Source of the DNA: Bryobacteraceae bacterium | GTDB lineage: Bacteria > Acidobacteriota > Terriglobia > Bryobacterales > Bryobacteraceae | Length of the DNA: 64,000 nt | NCBI GenBank assembly: GCA_025056455.1 | Contig: JANWVY010000004.1 | Coordinates: 186,001 to 250,000 of the forward strand | Direction of reading: 5' to 3' | In this document: positions 7,308 through 15,156 of the stretch, one piece after another | Layout of the letters: every line of letters starts with the position of its first letter | How positions within the stretch are numbered: position 1 is the stretch's first letter | The notes under the pieces: model-generated | Database searches by the model: none | The model's input: the letters and a program-made list of their open reading frames with translations, nothing else | What the model was told of the DNA's origin: nothing | Made by a program: the position numbers and the translations under genes

Positions 7308-9394
7308 AGGTGGCCTTTTATTCACCGCTGCCTCCCGCAAAAAGCGGGATTGCGGACTACTCGGCAGCGCTGCTGGAGGAGCTTCGCAAACTACTAGACG
7401 TCGTTGTGATCAGCGATCCGGACACGCCGGTCCCCCCTCATGACCTTGCCCTCTACCAGATTGGCAATAACGAACACCATCTACACGCTTATCAAAGCGC
7501 CCTAGAACAGCCTGGGGTCGTGGTCCTGCACGAGGCCAATCTCCACCACCTCATCTGTGACCTCACCATCCGGCGCAACGACTGGGATGCCTACGTCGCC
7601 GAAGCTGAATACAACGGCGGTCCTGCGGCGCGCGCTCACGCCGAACAAGTGCGCGCCCAAAAGGTTGGCCCAGATTACGAGGGCGTGCCCATGTTGCGGC
7701 GCCTGCTGGAAAGATCAAAAGCCGCCATTGTTCACAGCCGCTTCGTGGAGCGCCAGTTGCGAAATTCTGGATTTCAAAAGCCGGTGGCAGTCATCCCGCA
7801 CGGCGGCTGGCTGCCTACCATTTCGCGCCGGATGGATTTTCGTTGCCGCCTGGGTCTTTCCGAGGATGCGCTACTGGTCGGAATTTTCGGCTTTCTCAAG
7901 CCTTACAAACGAATCGCGGAATCGCTGCGTGCGTTCCGACGGGTGGTGCCGCTGATTCCGGACGCCAAAATGATTCTTGTCGGCGAACCACACCCCGAAC
8001 TGCCATTAGCCTCGCTCATCCGTAGCTTGCATCTAGAGGCCCACGTCCGCCTGCTTGGCTTCACCCCGGTTGAGGATTTCATGGGCTACCTCGATGCGGT
8101 GGATCTCGTGTTGAACCTCCGCTATCCCACCGTAGGGGAAAGCTCGGGTACTTTGATGCGCGCCCTCGGTTTAGGCAAGGCGGTCCTGGTTTCTAACGTC
8201 GGATCCTTCGCCGAACTTCCTGACAACATCGTTCTCAAAGTCCCTGTGGATGCTTCTGAAGAAGACTTCCTGTTTGAATGTTTAAATCTTCTTCTTTCGC
8301 GTCCGAGCCTCATGCGGCAGCTCGGCAGGAACGCGCGCCGCTGGGTCGAGCAGGAATGTAGCTGGGCGCGCGTGGCGAGATTGTACGCAGACTTTCTTCG
8401 CTGTGTCGCGGAGGGACAGCCATGGCCCGCACTTTCTCACTCACCTTCCACTTCTCCTGTTGCTGCGCCAGCGCCCCCTGACAATTCCGCTTCTGCCTCC
8501 CCTGGTGAGACAGCGCCGACCTCTGTCCTGGTGCGCGCTCTGGCCGAGTTAGAAGAACCGAATCGAGACGCTTTGGTTGAGCCGCCTCCAGCCGTCGATG
8601 AAAGCGCCACGCATTTGCAGGACTACCTCAAAAGCTGGGCTTGCGATCCGGACTCGCGCCAGTATCTCCAGACGCACCTTACGCGCCTGCGCCGGACTCT
8701 GGAGATCATACCGCCGGGCACAGCCGCAGACCGGATTCTCGAAATGGGCGCCTATCTTCAGATCACGCCTGCGCTCCGGACAAAGCTCGGCTATGGCGAG
8801 GTACGCGGTTGCTATCTCGGCCCCGCTGGCCAGATCGATTCGAAGCGCGTCGTTTCCGCCGAGGGCGAAGAGTTCGTCTGCCAAATCGACCTGTTCAATG
8901 CCGAAAAGGATCGTTTCCCCTATCCCGATGGTCACTTTGCGACTGTGCTTTGCTGCGAGTTGATTGAACACCTCGAGCACGACCCGATGTTTCTCATGTC
9001 GGAAGTGAACCGCGTGCTGCGGCCGGGCGGACACCTGGTGCTGACAACTCCCAATATCGCCTCCTTGCGGGCCATCAAAGCCATTCTCATGGGCTACCAC
9101 CCGGGTTTTTTCCCCGCTTATCTAAAACCCGCGGCCAGCGGAGGCATCGAGGCTCGTCATGCCCGGGAATACACTCCGCAGGAGATCACCATGCTGTTTC
9201 TAGACGCCGGCTTCGAAGTCACGCTCTTGGAGACAGGGCCCTTCCTGGACGCCCCCAGACCCGAAGAGCACTGGATCCGGCACCTGCTCGAGCGCTACTT
9301 GCTCTCGACCCAACATCGCGGGGATTGCATCTACGCGGTAGGCCGAAAAGTCGGGCCGGTGAAAGAGCGCTATCCTTCGTGGTTGTATCAATAG
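7304..9394 (+). CDS. Fusion of GT4 glycosyltransferase and SAM methyltransferase
   Basis: 696 residues from a GTG at 7304 overlapping the previous stop. Residues 1 to about 365 form a glycosyltransferase: MKVAFYSPLPPAKSGIADYS start, GFLKPYKRIAESLRAF (about 196), and GESSGTLMRALGLGKAVLVS in the donor domain. A Pro/Ala/Ser-rich linker spans about 372-410. From about 440 a class I methyltransferase follows, with EVNRVLRPGGHLVLTTPN (about 566), the post-motif of the Methyltransf_11 type. The fusion would add a sugar and methylate it or a neighbouring residue, as in capped O-antigens. The reading frame runs cleanly through the linker. The next gene starts directly after the stop. Confidence 0.85.
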   Translation: MKVAFYSPLPPAKSGIADYSAALLEELRKLLDVVVISDPDTPVPPHDLALYQIGNNEHHLHAYQSALEQPGVVVLHEANLHHLICDLTIRRNDWDAYVAEAEYNGGPAARAHAEQVRAQKVGPDYEGVPMLRRLLERSKAAIVHSRFVERQLRNSGFQKPVAVIPHGGWLPTISRRMDFRCRLGLSEDALLVGIFGFLKPYKRIAESLRAFRRVVPLIPDAKMILVGEPHPELPLASLIRSLHLEAHVRLLGFTPVEDFMGYLDAVDLVLNLRYPTVGESSGTLMRALGLGKAVLVSNVGSFAELPDNIVLKVPVDASEEDFLFECLNLLLSRPSLMRQLGRNARRWVEQECSWARVARLYADFLRCVAEGQPWPALSHSPSTSPVAAPAPPDNSASASPGETAPTSVLVRALAELEEPNRDALVEPPPAVDESATHLQDYLKSWACDPDSRQYLQTHLTRLRRTLEIIPPGTAADRILEMGAYLQITPALRTKLGYGEVRGCYLGPAGQIDSKRVVSAEGEEFVCQIDLFNAEKDRFPYPDGHFATVLCCELIEHLEHDPMFLMSEVNRVLRPGGHLVLTTPNIASLRAIKAILMGYHPGFFPAYLKPAASGGIEARHAREYTPQEITMLFLDAGFEVTLLETGPFLDAPRPEEHWIRHLLERYLLSTQHRGDCIYAVGRKVGPVKERYPSWLYQ

Positions 9395-10618
9395 ATGGTT
9401 GGCTATCACGATGTAGTCGTGGAAGTAGAGCCAAGGTATACGCTCCGTGTCCGCTTCGAGCTGGAGAACCGCTCCGCTGGGGACTGGTTGCGAAGCGAGC
9501 AGGTGGCACTTGGTAGCCAGATCTTCGACCCTCAGACCGCTTTGTTTCTCACAGAGGGACCCTGGCTCGCTCTGGCCCGTGATCTTCCGCCCGGTGCTCG
9601 GTTCCCGGTAGAGATTTGCATCGAGCTTCCCCCTCCGCCCGGTCCGTACCGTGTTTATATTTCACCGCGGGATTCGCGGCGCGGCTGGTTTTACTTGCAT
9701 CAGGCGCCTCTGCTGGTGATTGACGTCACGGTGACCCATGAAAACGCGATCGTCGAGCGCCTGGTCCAGACTTCACTGCGGCGCATGCGCTGGCAAAACT
9801 TCCCTTTCGCCCTCAGACAACTCCTGGTCAGCCCATTCGTCGAACTCTGGCGGGCAAAAAGCTTGATTGCTTCCATGGTGCGCCGCGACCTGCTGGCGCG
9901 CTATCGCGGATCGTTCGGCGATGCGCTGTGGGCCGTGTTTCATCCGCTGCTACTCATGGCCACCTATTTTTTTGTGTTTGGCTTGGTGTTGCAAACCCGT
10001 TTTGGCGCCAACCCGAGCCGTACCGGATATGCGCTCTACTTCTTGGCGGGCATGTTGCCCTGGCTTCAGTTCAGCGAGCCCGCTGCACGCGCCACTGTAG
10101 TCGTGTTGGAACACCGAATCTTCGTGAAAAAAGTAGTGTTCCCAGTTTCCATTCTGCCCGTAAATCTCGCTCTTACCGGCCTAGTCACGAATTTGCTTGC
10201 AACTTTGCTGTTTCTTCTCGCCCTTGGCGTCCTTCAAAGCGGCGTTCCGTCAACGGTGCTAGCCCTGCCGCTTCTTCTCGTTCCTCAAATCTTGTTTACG
10301 CTAGGTGTCTGCTGGTTTCTTGCCGCCACGAGCGTGTATCTCCGCGACCTCGCTCAGATGATTGGACCGCTGCTTACACTCTGGTTTTTCGTTACGCCCA
10401 TCTGCTACCCCGAGACGTCCTTGCCGGCGGAGCTGGCGCCAGTGCTCCTCAAAAACCCCATGTTTCAACTGGTCCGTGGTTACCGGCAAATCTTGCTTGA
10501 AGGACGCCTGCCTGAGGCGTCTTCCATGATCAAACTCTGGATGGTGGCCATCCTCACCTTCTTTGCCGGCTATGCCTGGTTCACTCGTTTAAAGAAACAT
10601 TTCCCCGATCTTGTCTAG
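9395..10618 (+). CDS. ABC-2 type polysaccharide export permease with N-terminal beta domain
   Basis: 407 residues. From about residue 150 the protein is a Wzm-like permease: SLIASMVRRDLLARYRGSFG precedes six predicted membrane spans (LLLMATYFFVFGLVL onward), ending in the usual FARLKKHF-like tail (here FTRLKKHFPDLV). Such permeases move lipid-linked polysaccharide across the inner membrane. Residues 1 to about 115 are an unusual addition: a beta-sandwich-like segment with NRSAGDWLRSEQV, ARDLPPGARFPVEI and PPPPGPYRVYIS, resembling the accessory domains found on Wzt ATPases and O-antigen methyltransferases. No ATP-binding partner is encoded in the window. The start directly abuts the preceding stop. 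Confidence 0.85.
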   Translation: MVGYHDVVVEVEPRYTLRVRFELENRSAGDWLRSEQVALGSQIFDPQTALFLTEGPWLALARDLPPGARFPVEICIELPPPPGPYRVYISPRDSRRGWFYLHQAPLLVIDVTVTHENAIVERLVQTSLRRMRWQNFPFALRQLLVSPFVELWRAKSLIASMVRRDLLARYRGSFGDALWAVFHPLLLMATYFFVFGLVLQTRFGANPSRTGYALYFLAGMLPWLQFSEPAARATVVVLEHRIFVKKVVFPVSILPVNLALTGLVTNLLATLLFLLALGVLQSGVPSTVLALPLLLVPQILFTLGVCWFLAATSVYLRDLAQMIGPLLTLWFFVTPICYPETSLPAELAPVLLKNPMFQLVRGYRQILLEGRLPEASSMIKLWMVAILTFFAGYAWFTRLKKHFPDLV

Positions 10619-10706
10619 AGGGACCGGGGATTGGGCAGTGTCTGGTTATGCCTTTGCTCCGCAGGGCGCCTGGAAGACTCGCCTTGCATGCTAGCCTCAA
10701 AAAAAC

Positions 10707-11516
10707 ATGCCGATCGTGACCTTCCCCTGGCCGGTGATCCGTCCTCCGCTGGAATGGATTGACCAGGCGATTCCTGTCTTTTCGCCCCGCAGTGAGGAGG
10801 AGCGCAGCAAGGACCGTTTCGATGGCAATCCTTCCAACGTGGACATCTACACGGGCCTAGCCTATGGCTACCGCTTGTTTGGCGAAGGCGCCGCCGAAGG
10901 CCTGTACCGCACGATGAGCTCTCTTGTCTTAGCGCAACGGCAGTGCGAGCGGCTGCTCGATATCGGTTGCGGCGTCGGCAGAATGCTTTATGATTGCGCA
11001 CCGGCCCTTCCGCACACCCAATTTACGGGCGTTGACTACTCTTACGAGATGTGCCGGCGCGCCGCTCGAATCCTTCAGTCGAATGGCGAGCTTCGATTGC
11101 CGGCTTGGCAACATCGGGGGATGAGCCAAGCCGTTTTGCGTGGGGTGGGCCCTTTGCCCAATGTTCACCTTGCTCAGGCGAACGCTCTCGACTTGCCTTT
11201 TGCTGCCGCTACGTTTGACACGGTCACTGCGACGCTGCTTTTGTGCCGCCTGAGCGACCCCTTGCGCGGACTGGCCGAGATGGTCCGGGTGTTGCGGCCC
11301 GGAGGGAGGCTCCTGCTTGCAACGCCCTTCGGCTATCTTGACGCGGTTCAATGGCAGGCCCTGGCCGGTCCTGGTAAACTCCGGGAGATTCTCTCCTCGT
11401 TTGGCTTCCGAATTGAAGAGTGGTTTGACGGATTGGTGTACCGGGAGGTGATTGACGCAAGCGGCAATGCGCACGACTGGCGCGTTACGGTTGCAGCAGC
11501 GACCCTTGTTCCTTAG
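10707..11516 (+). CDS. Class I SAM-dependent methyltransferase
   Basis: 269 residues. SAM-binding motif I is LLDIGCGVGRML (about residue 82), followed by FTGVDYSYEM (motif II acidic residue) and EMVRVLRPGGRLLLATPFG (post-motif). This is the UbiE/Methyltransf_11 pattern, a family that methylates small molecules, quinones or sugars. Its position directly after glycan export genes suggests a glycan or lipid carrier as substrate, which is inference. The spermidine-synthase-like gene begins at or just after its stop. Confidence 0.8.
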   Translation: MPIVTFPWPVIRPPLEWIDQAIPVFSPRSEEERSKDRFDGNPSNVDIYTGLAYGYRLFGEGAAEGLYRTMSSLVLAQRQCERLLDIGCGVGRMLYDCAPALPHTQFTGVDYSYEMCRRAARILQSNGELRLPAWQHRGMSQAVLRGVGPLPNVHLAQANALDLPFAAATFDTVTATLLLCRLSDPLRGLAEMVRVLRPGGRLLLATPFGYLDAVQWQALAGPGKLREILSSFGFRIEEWFDGLVYREVIDASGNAHDWRVTVAAATLVP

Positions 11517-11517
11517 C

Positions 11518-13899
11518 GTGCGTTACGATAAGGGTTTGTTGAAAATCCGAAACCTAGCCGCCCGAATCGATTCGCCCGTTCCCCGAAAGCCAATCAGCTG
11601 GCCCCAGGTGTATTTGGCAGTGGCCCTCACCACGCTTGCAACCCTCGTCCTGGAGTTATCTTTAACCCGCATTTTCTCGGTAATTTTCTACTATCATTTC
11701 GCCTTTTTGGCAGTTTCCATCGCACTGTTCGGGCTCGGTGCGGGCGGAGTGCTCAGTTACGCCCTGAGCTCCTGGCAGGGCAAAGTCTTTCCCAAGCTCG
11801 GCTGGTTGTCCACCTTGAACGGCGTGGCTGTGCCGCTCGCTTTGATCTTCTTGCTGACGCGTGGAAAGGAGCTTAGCAACTGGCAGCTGGCAGCTGTTTA
11901 TTTCTCCTGCGCCCTCCCTTTTCTCATCGCGGGCATCGTTGTTTCGAGCGCGATCGCGGAAACGATTCAGCGTGTTGACCGCGTGTACTTTTTTGATCTC
12001 CTTGGTGCAGGCCTGGGCTGTCTAGTGCTTGTTCCGTTTTTAAACCTCTTAGGCGGACCGAATACGGTTATCGCCTCCGGCGTTCTCTTTACGACGGCTG
12101 GCGCCGTTTGGTTCCACCTAGCGGGCCGCATCCAAGGACGCGCCGCCTCGGTCCTGCTCGCACTTGCTCTAACTTCGCTTGTGATCCTGAATTTCAAAGA
12201 CCCGGTAGTGGAAGTAAAGTACGCCAAAGGCAAACAACTCGAACCCGAGCTGTTCACCAAATGGAATAGCTTTTCTCGCATCGGAGTTACGCCCAGCAAC
12301 CACTGGATTGTGATTGACGCGGATGCATCGACTGGTATTTCGACCGTGGATTTAGACCACTTGAGCCCCCAAGGGCGTGAGGATTTGCTCACCTCCGGAC
12401 CTGCCTTGCCCTACCGGATCAAAGCGGCCGCAAAAACCCTGATCCTTGGTGCCGGCGGAGGATACGACGTAGCACGGGCGATTGCTTCCGGCTCGAAAGA
12501 CGTCACCGCTGTTGAAATCAACCCGATCATAGCGAATCAGATCATGCGCGACCGGTTCCGAGAAATGAGCCACAACCTGTATTTCCGCCCTGAGGTAAGG
12601 CTTGTGGTTGAGGATGGGCGGGCCTTTGTGCGGCGTACCTCCGAGAAATATCAAATCCTACAAGCCACGCTGGTCGACACGTGGGCGGCCACCGCGGCAG
12701 GGGCCTTCGCCTTGACCGAAAACAATCTCTACACAACAGACGCTTTCTATGACTACCTGAGCCATTTGACCGATGACGGGATGCTTGCCTTTACGCGGTG
12801 GGGTTTTGAACCTCCCCGGGAGTCGCTGCGCTTGCTATCCCTGGCGAGGGTGGCGTTGCTCAAACTAGGTGAAACAGATCCTGCCCGGCATTTCGTGGTG
12901 GCCCGAGAGAACGCGAACCTGATTGATCAGTGGGGGGCGACGGACACTGTCATCGTCACGCGCAAACCGATCGCCAAACAAGCCCTTGGCGCGATTCAAG
13001 AAGCGATCCGCAAGGCGAAGTTAGAGGCGGTTTATTTACCGGGTGACCCTGCTTCTTCAAGCGCTTTTGCGCGATTGCTCACCAGCCACAACCTCGAACG
13101 CTTCTACCGGGATTACCCCTACGACGTGCGCCCTGTGTCCGACAACCGGCCCTTTTTCTTCTACACCGTACAGCCGCGCGATGTGCAGCGGTTTTTGACG
13201 CAGGCCTCTCCCGGATCAGCGGATTACAAAATCAACCGCGCGGTCCCCTTACTGTTCGGGCTGCTGGCAGTCAGCCTCCTGGCGACGCTGGTGACGCTCG
13301 CGCTCCCGCCCTTGATCCTGAAAGCCCGCCTGCCTGCCGAACCAGGTCTGCGCCGCTTCTTGCTCTACTTTGTCGCCATCGGCGTTGGATACATTTTGAT
13401 TCAAGTCGCCCTCATTCAAAAGTTTGTTTTATTTCTAGGAAAGCCTACCTACGCCCTCACAGTCATCATTTTCTCGATGTTGATTTCAAGCGGCGTCGGG
13501 AGCTTTTTCTGCCGGCGTTTGCTTGGAGATTCGCGCCCGCGGTGGAGTCTGCTGCTGATTCTTGTAGCCGCGGGAGTCAGTGGGCTAGCTGTGCTAGCCG
13601 GTCCAATTACATCGTCTGGCGTGGGCTGGCCGGGGTGGGTGAAGGTTCTCCTGGCCATAGCGCTAATCGCCCCAGTGGGCTTTGCGATGGGAATGCCCTT
13701 TCCGCGGGGACTGTCTTATCTCGAACGGCGCCACAAACCCTCGGTTCGCTGGGCTTGGTCGTTAAACGCCGCTTCTAGCGTTCTTGGTTCCGCCTGCTCG
13801 ATCTTCTTTGCCCTGTATTTCGGGTTGGTGCAAACCTTAATCATCGGCGGATTGCTCTATGCGGGAGCAGCCGCCATTGTGCGAGCCGAGCGCGCGTAG
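11518..13899 (+). CDS. Membrane protein with internal spermidine-synthase-like domain
   Basis: About 793 residues from GTG 11518; the frame is open back to TTG 11452, and TTG 11539, preceded by AAGGG, is also possible. Predicted membrane helices occur at the N-terminal side (VYLAVALTTLATLVLELS and about five more) and again after about residue 575. Between them lies a Rossmann methyltransferase/aminopropyltransferase-type domain: LILGAGGGYDVARA (about 308), AVEINPII, VEDGRAFV, and the LTENNLYTTDAFYDYL segment typical of SpeE. The SpeE catalytic aspartate region appears altered (LVDTWAA). Such helix-enzyme-helix proteins are annotated as spermidine synthase in several phyla, but no polyamine activity can be assumed. 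Ends 12 bases from a convergent gene. Confidence 0.75.
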   Translation: MRYDKGLLKIRNLAARIDSPVPRKPISWPQVYLAVALTTLATLVLELSLTRIFSVIFYYHFAFLAVSIALFGLGAGGVLSYALSSWQGKVFPKLGWLSTLNGVAVPLALIFLLTRGKELSNWQLAAVYFSCALPFLIAGIVVSSAIAETIQRVDRVYFFDLLGAGLGCLVLVPFLNLLGGPNTVIASGVLFTTAGAVWFHLAGRIQGRAASVLLALALTSLVILNFKDPVVEVKYAKGKQLEPELFTKWNSFSRIGVTPSNHWIVIDADASTGISTVDLDHLSPQGREDLLTSGPALPYRIKAAAKTLILGAGGGYDVARAIASGSKDVTAVEINPIIANQIMRDRFREMSHNLYFRPEVRLVVEDGRAFVRRTSEKYQILQATLVDTWAATAAGAFALTENNLYTTDAFYDYLSHLTDDGMLAFTRWGFEPPRESLRLLSLARVALLKLGETDPARHFVVARENANLIDQWGATDTVIVTRKPIAKQALGAIQEAIRKAKLEAVYLPGDPASSSAFARLLTSHNLERFYRDYPYDVRPVSDNRPFFFYTVQPRDVQRFLTQASPGSADYKINRAVPLLFGLLAVSLLATLVTLALPPLILKARLPAEPGLRRFLLYFVAIGVGYILIQVALIQKFVLFLGKPTYALTVIIFSMLISSGVGSFFCRRLLGDSRPRWSLLLILVAAGVSGLAVLAGPITSSGVGWPGWVKVLLAIALIAPVGFAMGMPFPRGLSYLERRHKPSVRWAWSLNAASSVLGSACSIFFALYFGLVQTLIIGGLLYAGAAAIVRAERA

Positions 13900-13911
13900 T
13901 GGCATCAAGGC

Positions 13912-15150
13912 TTAGCGGAAATAGAGATAGCAAAAGATCGCGCCGATTGCGGTCATAGAAAGACCCCAAGCCAGCAGTTGGTGAAACAGCTTCCGGCTTT
14001 CCTCTTGACTGGCAACCGACGCTACGCAAAGCGCGCCAATCGTCGACAGCGGTGATACATCGACGAGATGCCCGCCAACATTCATAGCGCCGGCGATGGC
14101 GTAAGCCCGGCCGCCTCCGAGTTGATCGGCGAGTGCAGGAACGGTGGGCAAAAAGGCAGGAAGTACAACTCCGGATGTGCTGCTGTAGGCGGACACCAGC
14201 CCGGTGACGAAGGCGACGACTGCGGTGACGGACTCTCGGGTGGAAATCTTTGCAAGCAGGTTTGCAAAGAGGTCAATCCCTTGCGTTTTTTCTAATAGCG
14301 CAATCAAAACCGTAACTCCCGATACCATCAGAAGCGTGTTCCAGGGCATCGCTTGGATTGCCTCGCGCTCGCTTGCGGCTCCCGCAAACGACAAAATGGC
14401 AGCGGCGGTGAATGCAGCCATACCGATATTGGCTCTGGCGAAAAGAACAGCCGCTAGCAGTGCGGCCATTAAGATGAGCGTGATCCACTGACCTTTCGTT
14501 AGCGGCGCCGGAGGTGAATCTTCTTGAAAGCCGGCCTTGCCGTGGCGCGCGAGTTTTAGCCCACCAAACGCCGCGTAGCCGGCCAGCGCGACCGAGGCGT
14601 GCGCCAACAAATTGGCGGTCCAGGTGTCCAACTGTGCTCCTGGTAGGCCGATGCGGTCCATGATTCCGTTGACGATGATGCCGGTTGGCGCCAGGGGGGA
14701 AAGCGCACCGGAGTTCGCTCCGTTGCCCACCATGATCGCCATCAGAAAGGGTGGAATGCGGCTCCGGCTCGCGGCTGCCATTGCTGGAGGCGCAAGCAGA
14801 GCTGCTGTAGCGATATTGCCCGGGCCGGCCGAAGCCACCAGCGCAGCGAGCAGAAAAAACATCACCGGTAACAGCGCGATTCGGCCGCGGCACAGCCTCA
14901 CGCCGCGAACCACCAGCTGATCCAAAGTGCCGTTGGTCTGAGCTTGCGAAAAGAATAAGGTCACCCCCGCGAGGGTTAGAAAGAGCTCGGAAGGAAACCC
15001 TGCAGCTAGCTGCTTGACCGGCATACCGCCCCAATAGGCGCCTACCAACCAGGCCAGCGAAATGGCCAGCACCCCGACATTCAGCCTGCTCAAGCAGCTT
15101 GTGACCAGCGCTGCGACTAAGGCGCCCAACGACAACCATGCTAGATTCAT
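13912..15150 (-). CDS. MatC-like/SLC13-type organic acid permease
   Basis: 412 residues, nearly all hydrophobic, about 11-12 membrane spans. The first half carries the MatC N-terminal pattern SAGPGNIATAALLAPPAMAA and GNGANSGALSPLAPTGII, hairpin motifs that bind carboxylate and sodium in this fold. The second half repeats it with STSGVVLPAFLPTVPAL and GAMNVGGHLVDVSPLSTIG. Likely uptake of a di- or mono-carboxylate such as malonate, malate or tartronate. It follows the FAD/Fe-S dehydrogenase gene on the same strand with six bases between, so the transported acid may be that enzyme's substrate. Confidence 0.8.
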   Translation of the reverse strand: MNLAWLSLGALVAALVTSCLSRLNVGVLAISLAWLVGAYWGGMPVKQLAAGFPSELFLTLAGVTLFFSQAQTNGTLDQLVVRGVRLCRGRIALLPVMFFLLAALVASAGPGNIATAALLAPPAMAAASRSRIPPFLMAIMVGNGANSGALSPLAPTGIIVNGIMDRIGLPGAQLDTWTANLLAHASVALAGYAAFGGLKLARHGKAGFQEDSPPAPLTKGQWITLILMAALLAAVLFARANIGMAAFTAAAILSFAGAASEREAIQAMPWNTLLMVSGVTVLIALLEKTQGIDLFANLLAKISTRESVTAVVAFVTGLVSAYSSTSGVVLPAFLPTVPALADQLGGGRAYAIAGAMNVGGHLVDVSPLSTIGALCVASVASQEESRKLFHQLLAWGLSMTAIGAIFCYLYFR

Positions 15151-15156
15151 ACTTAG

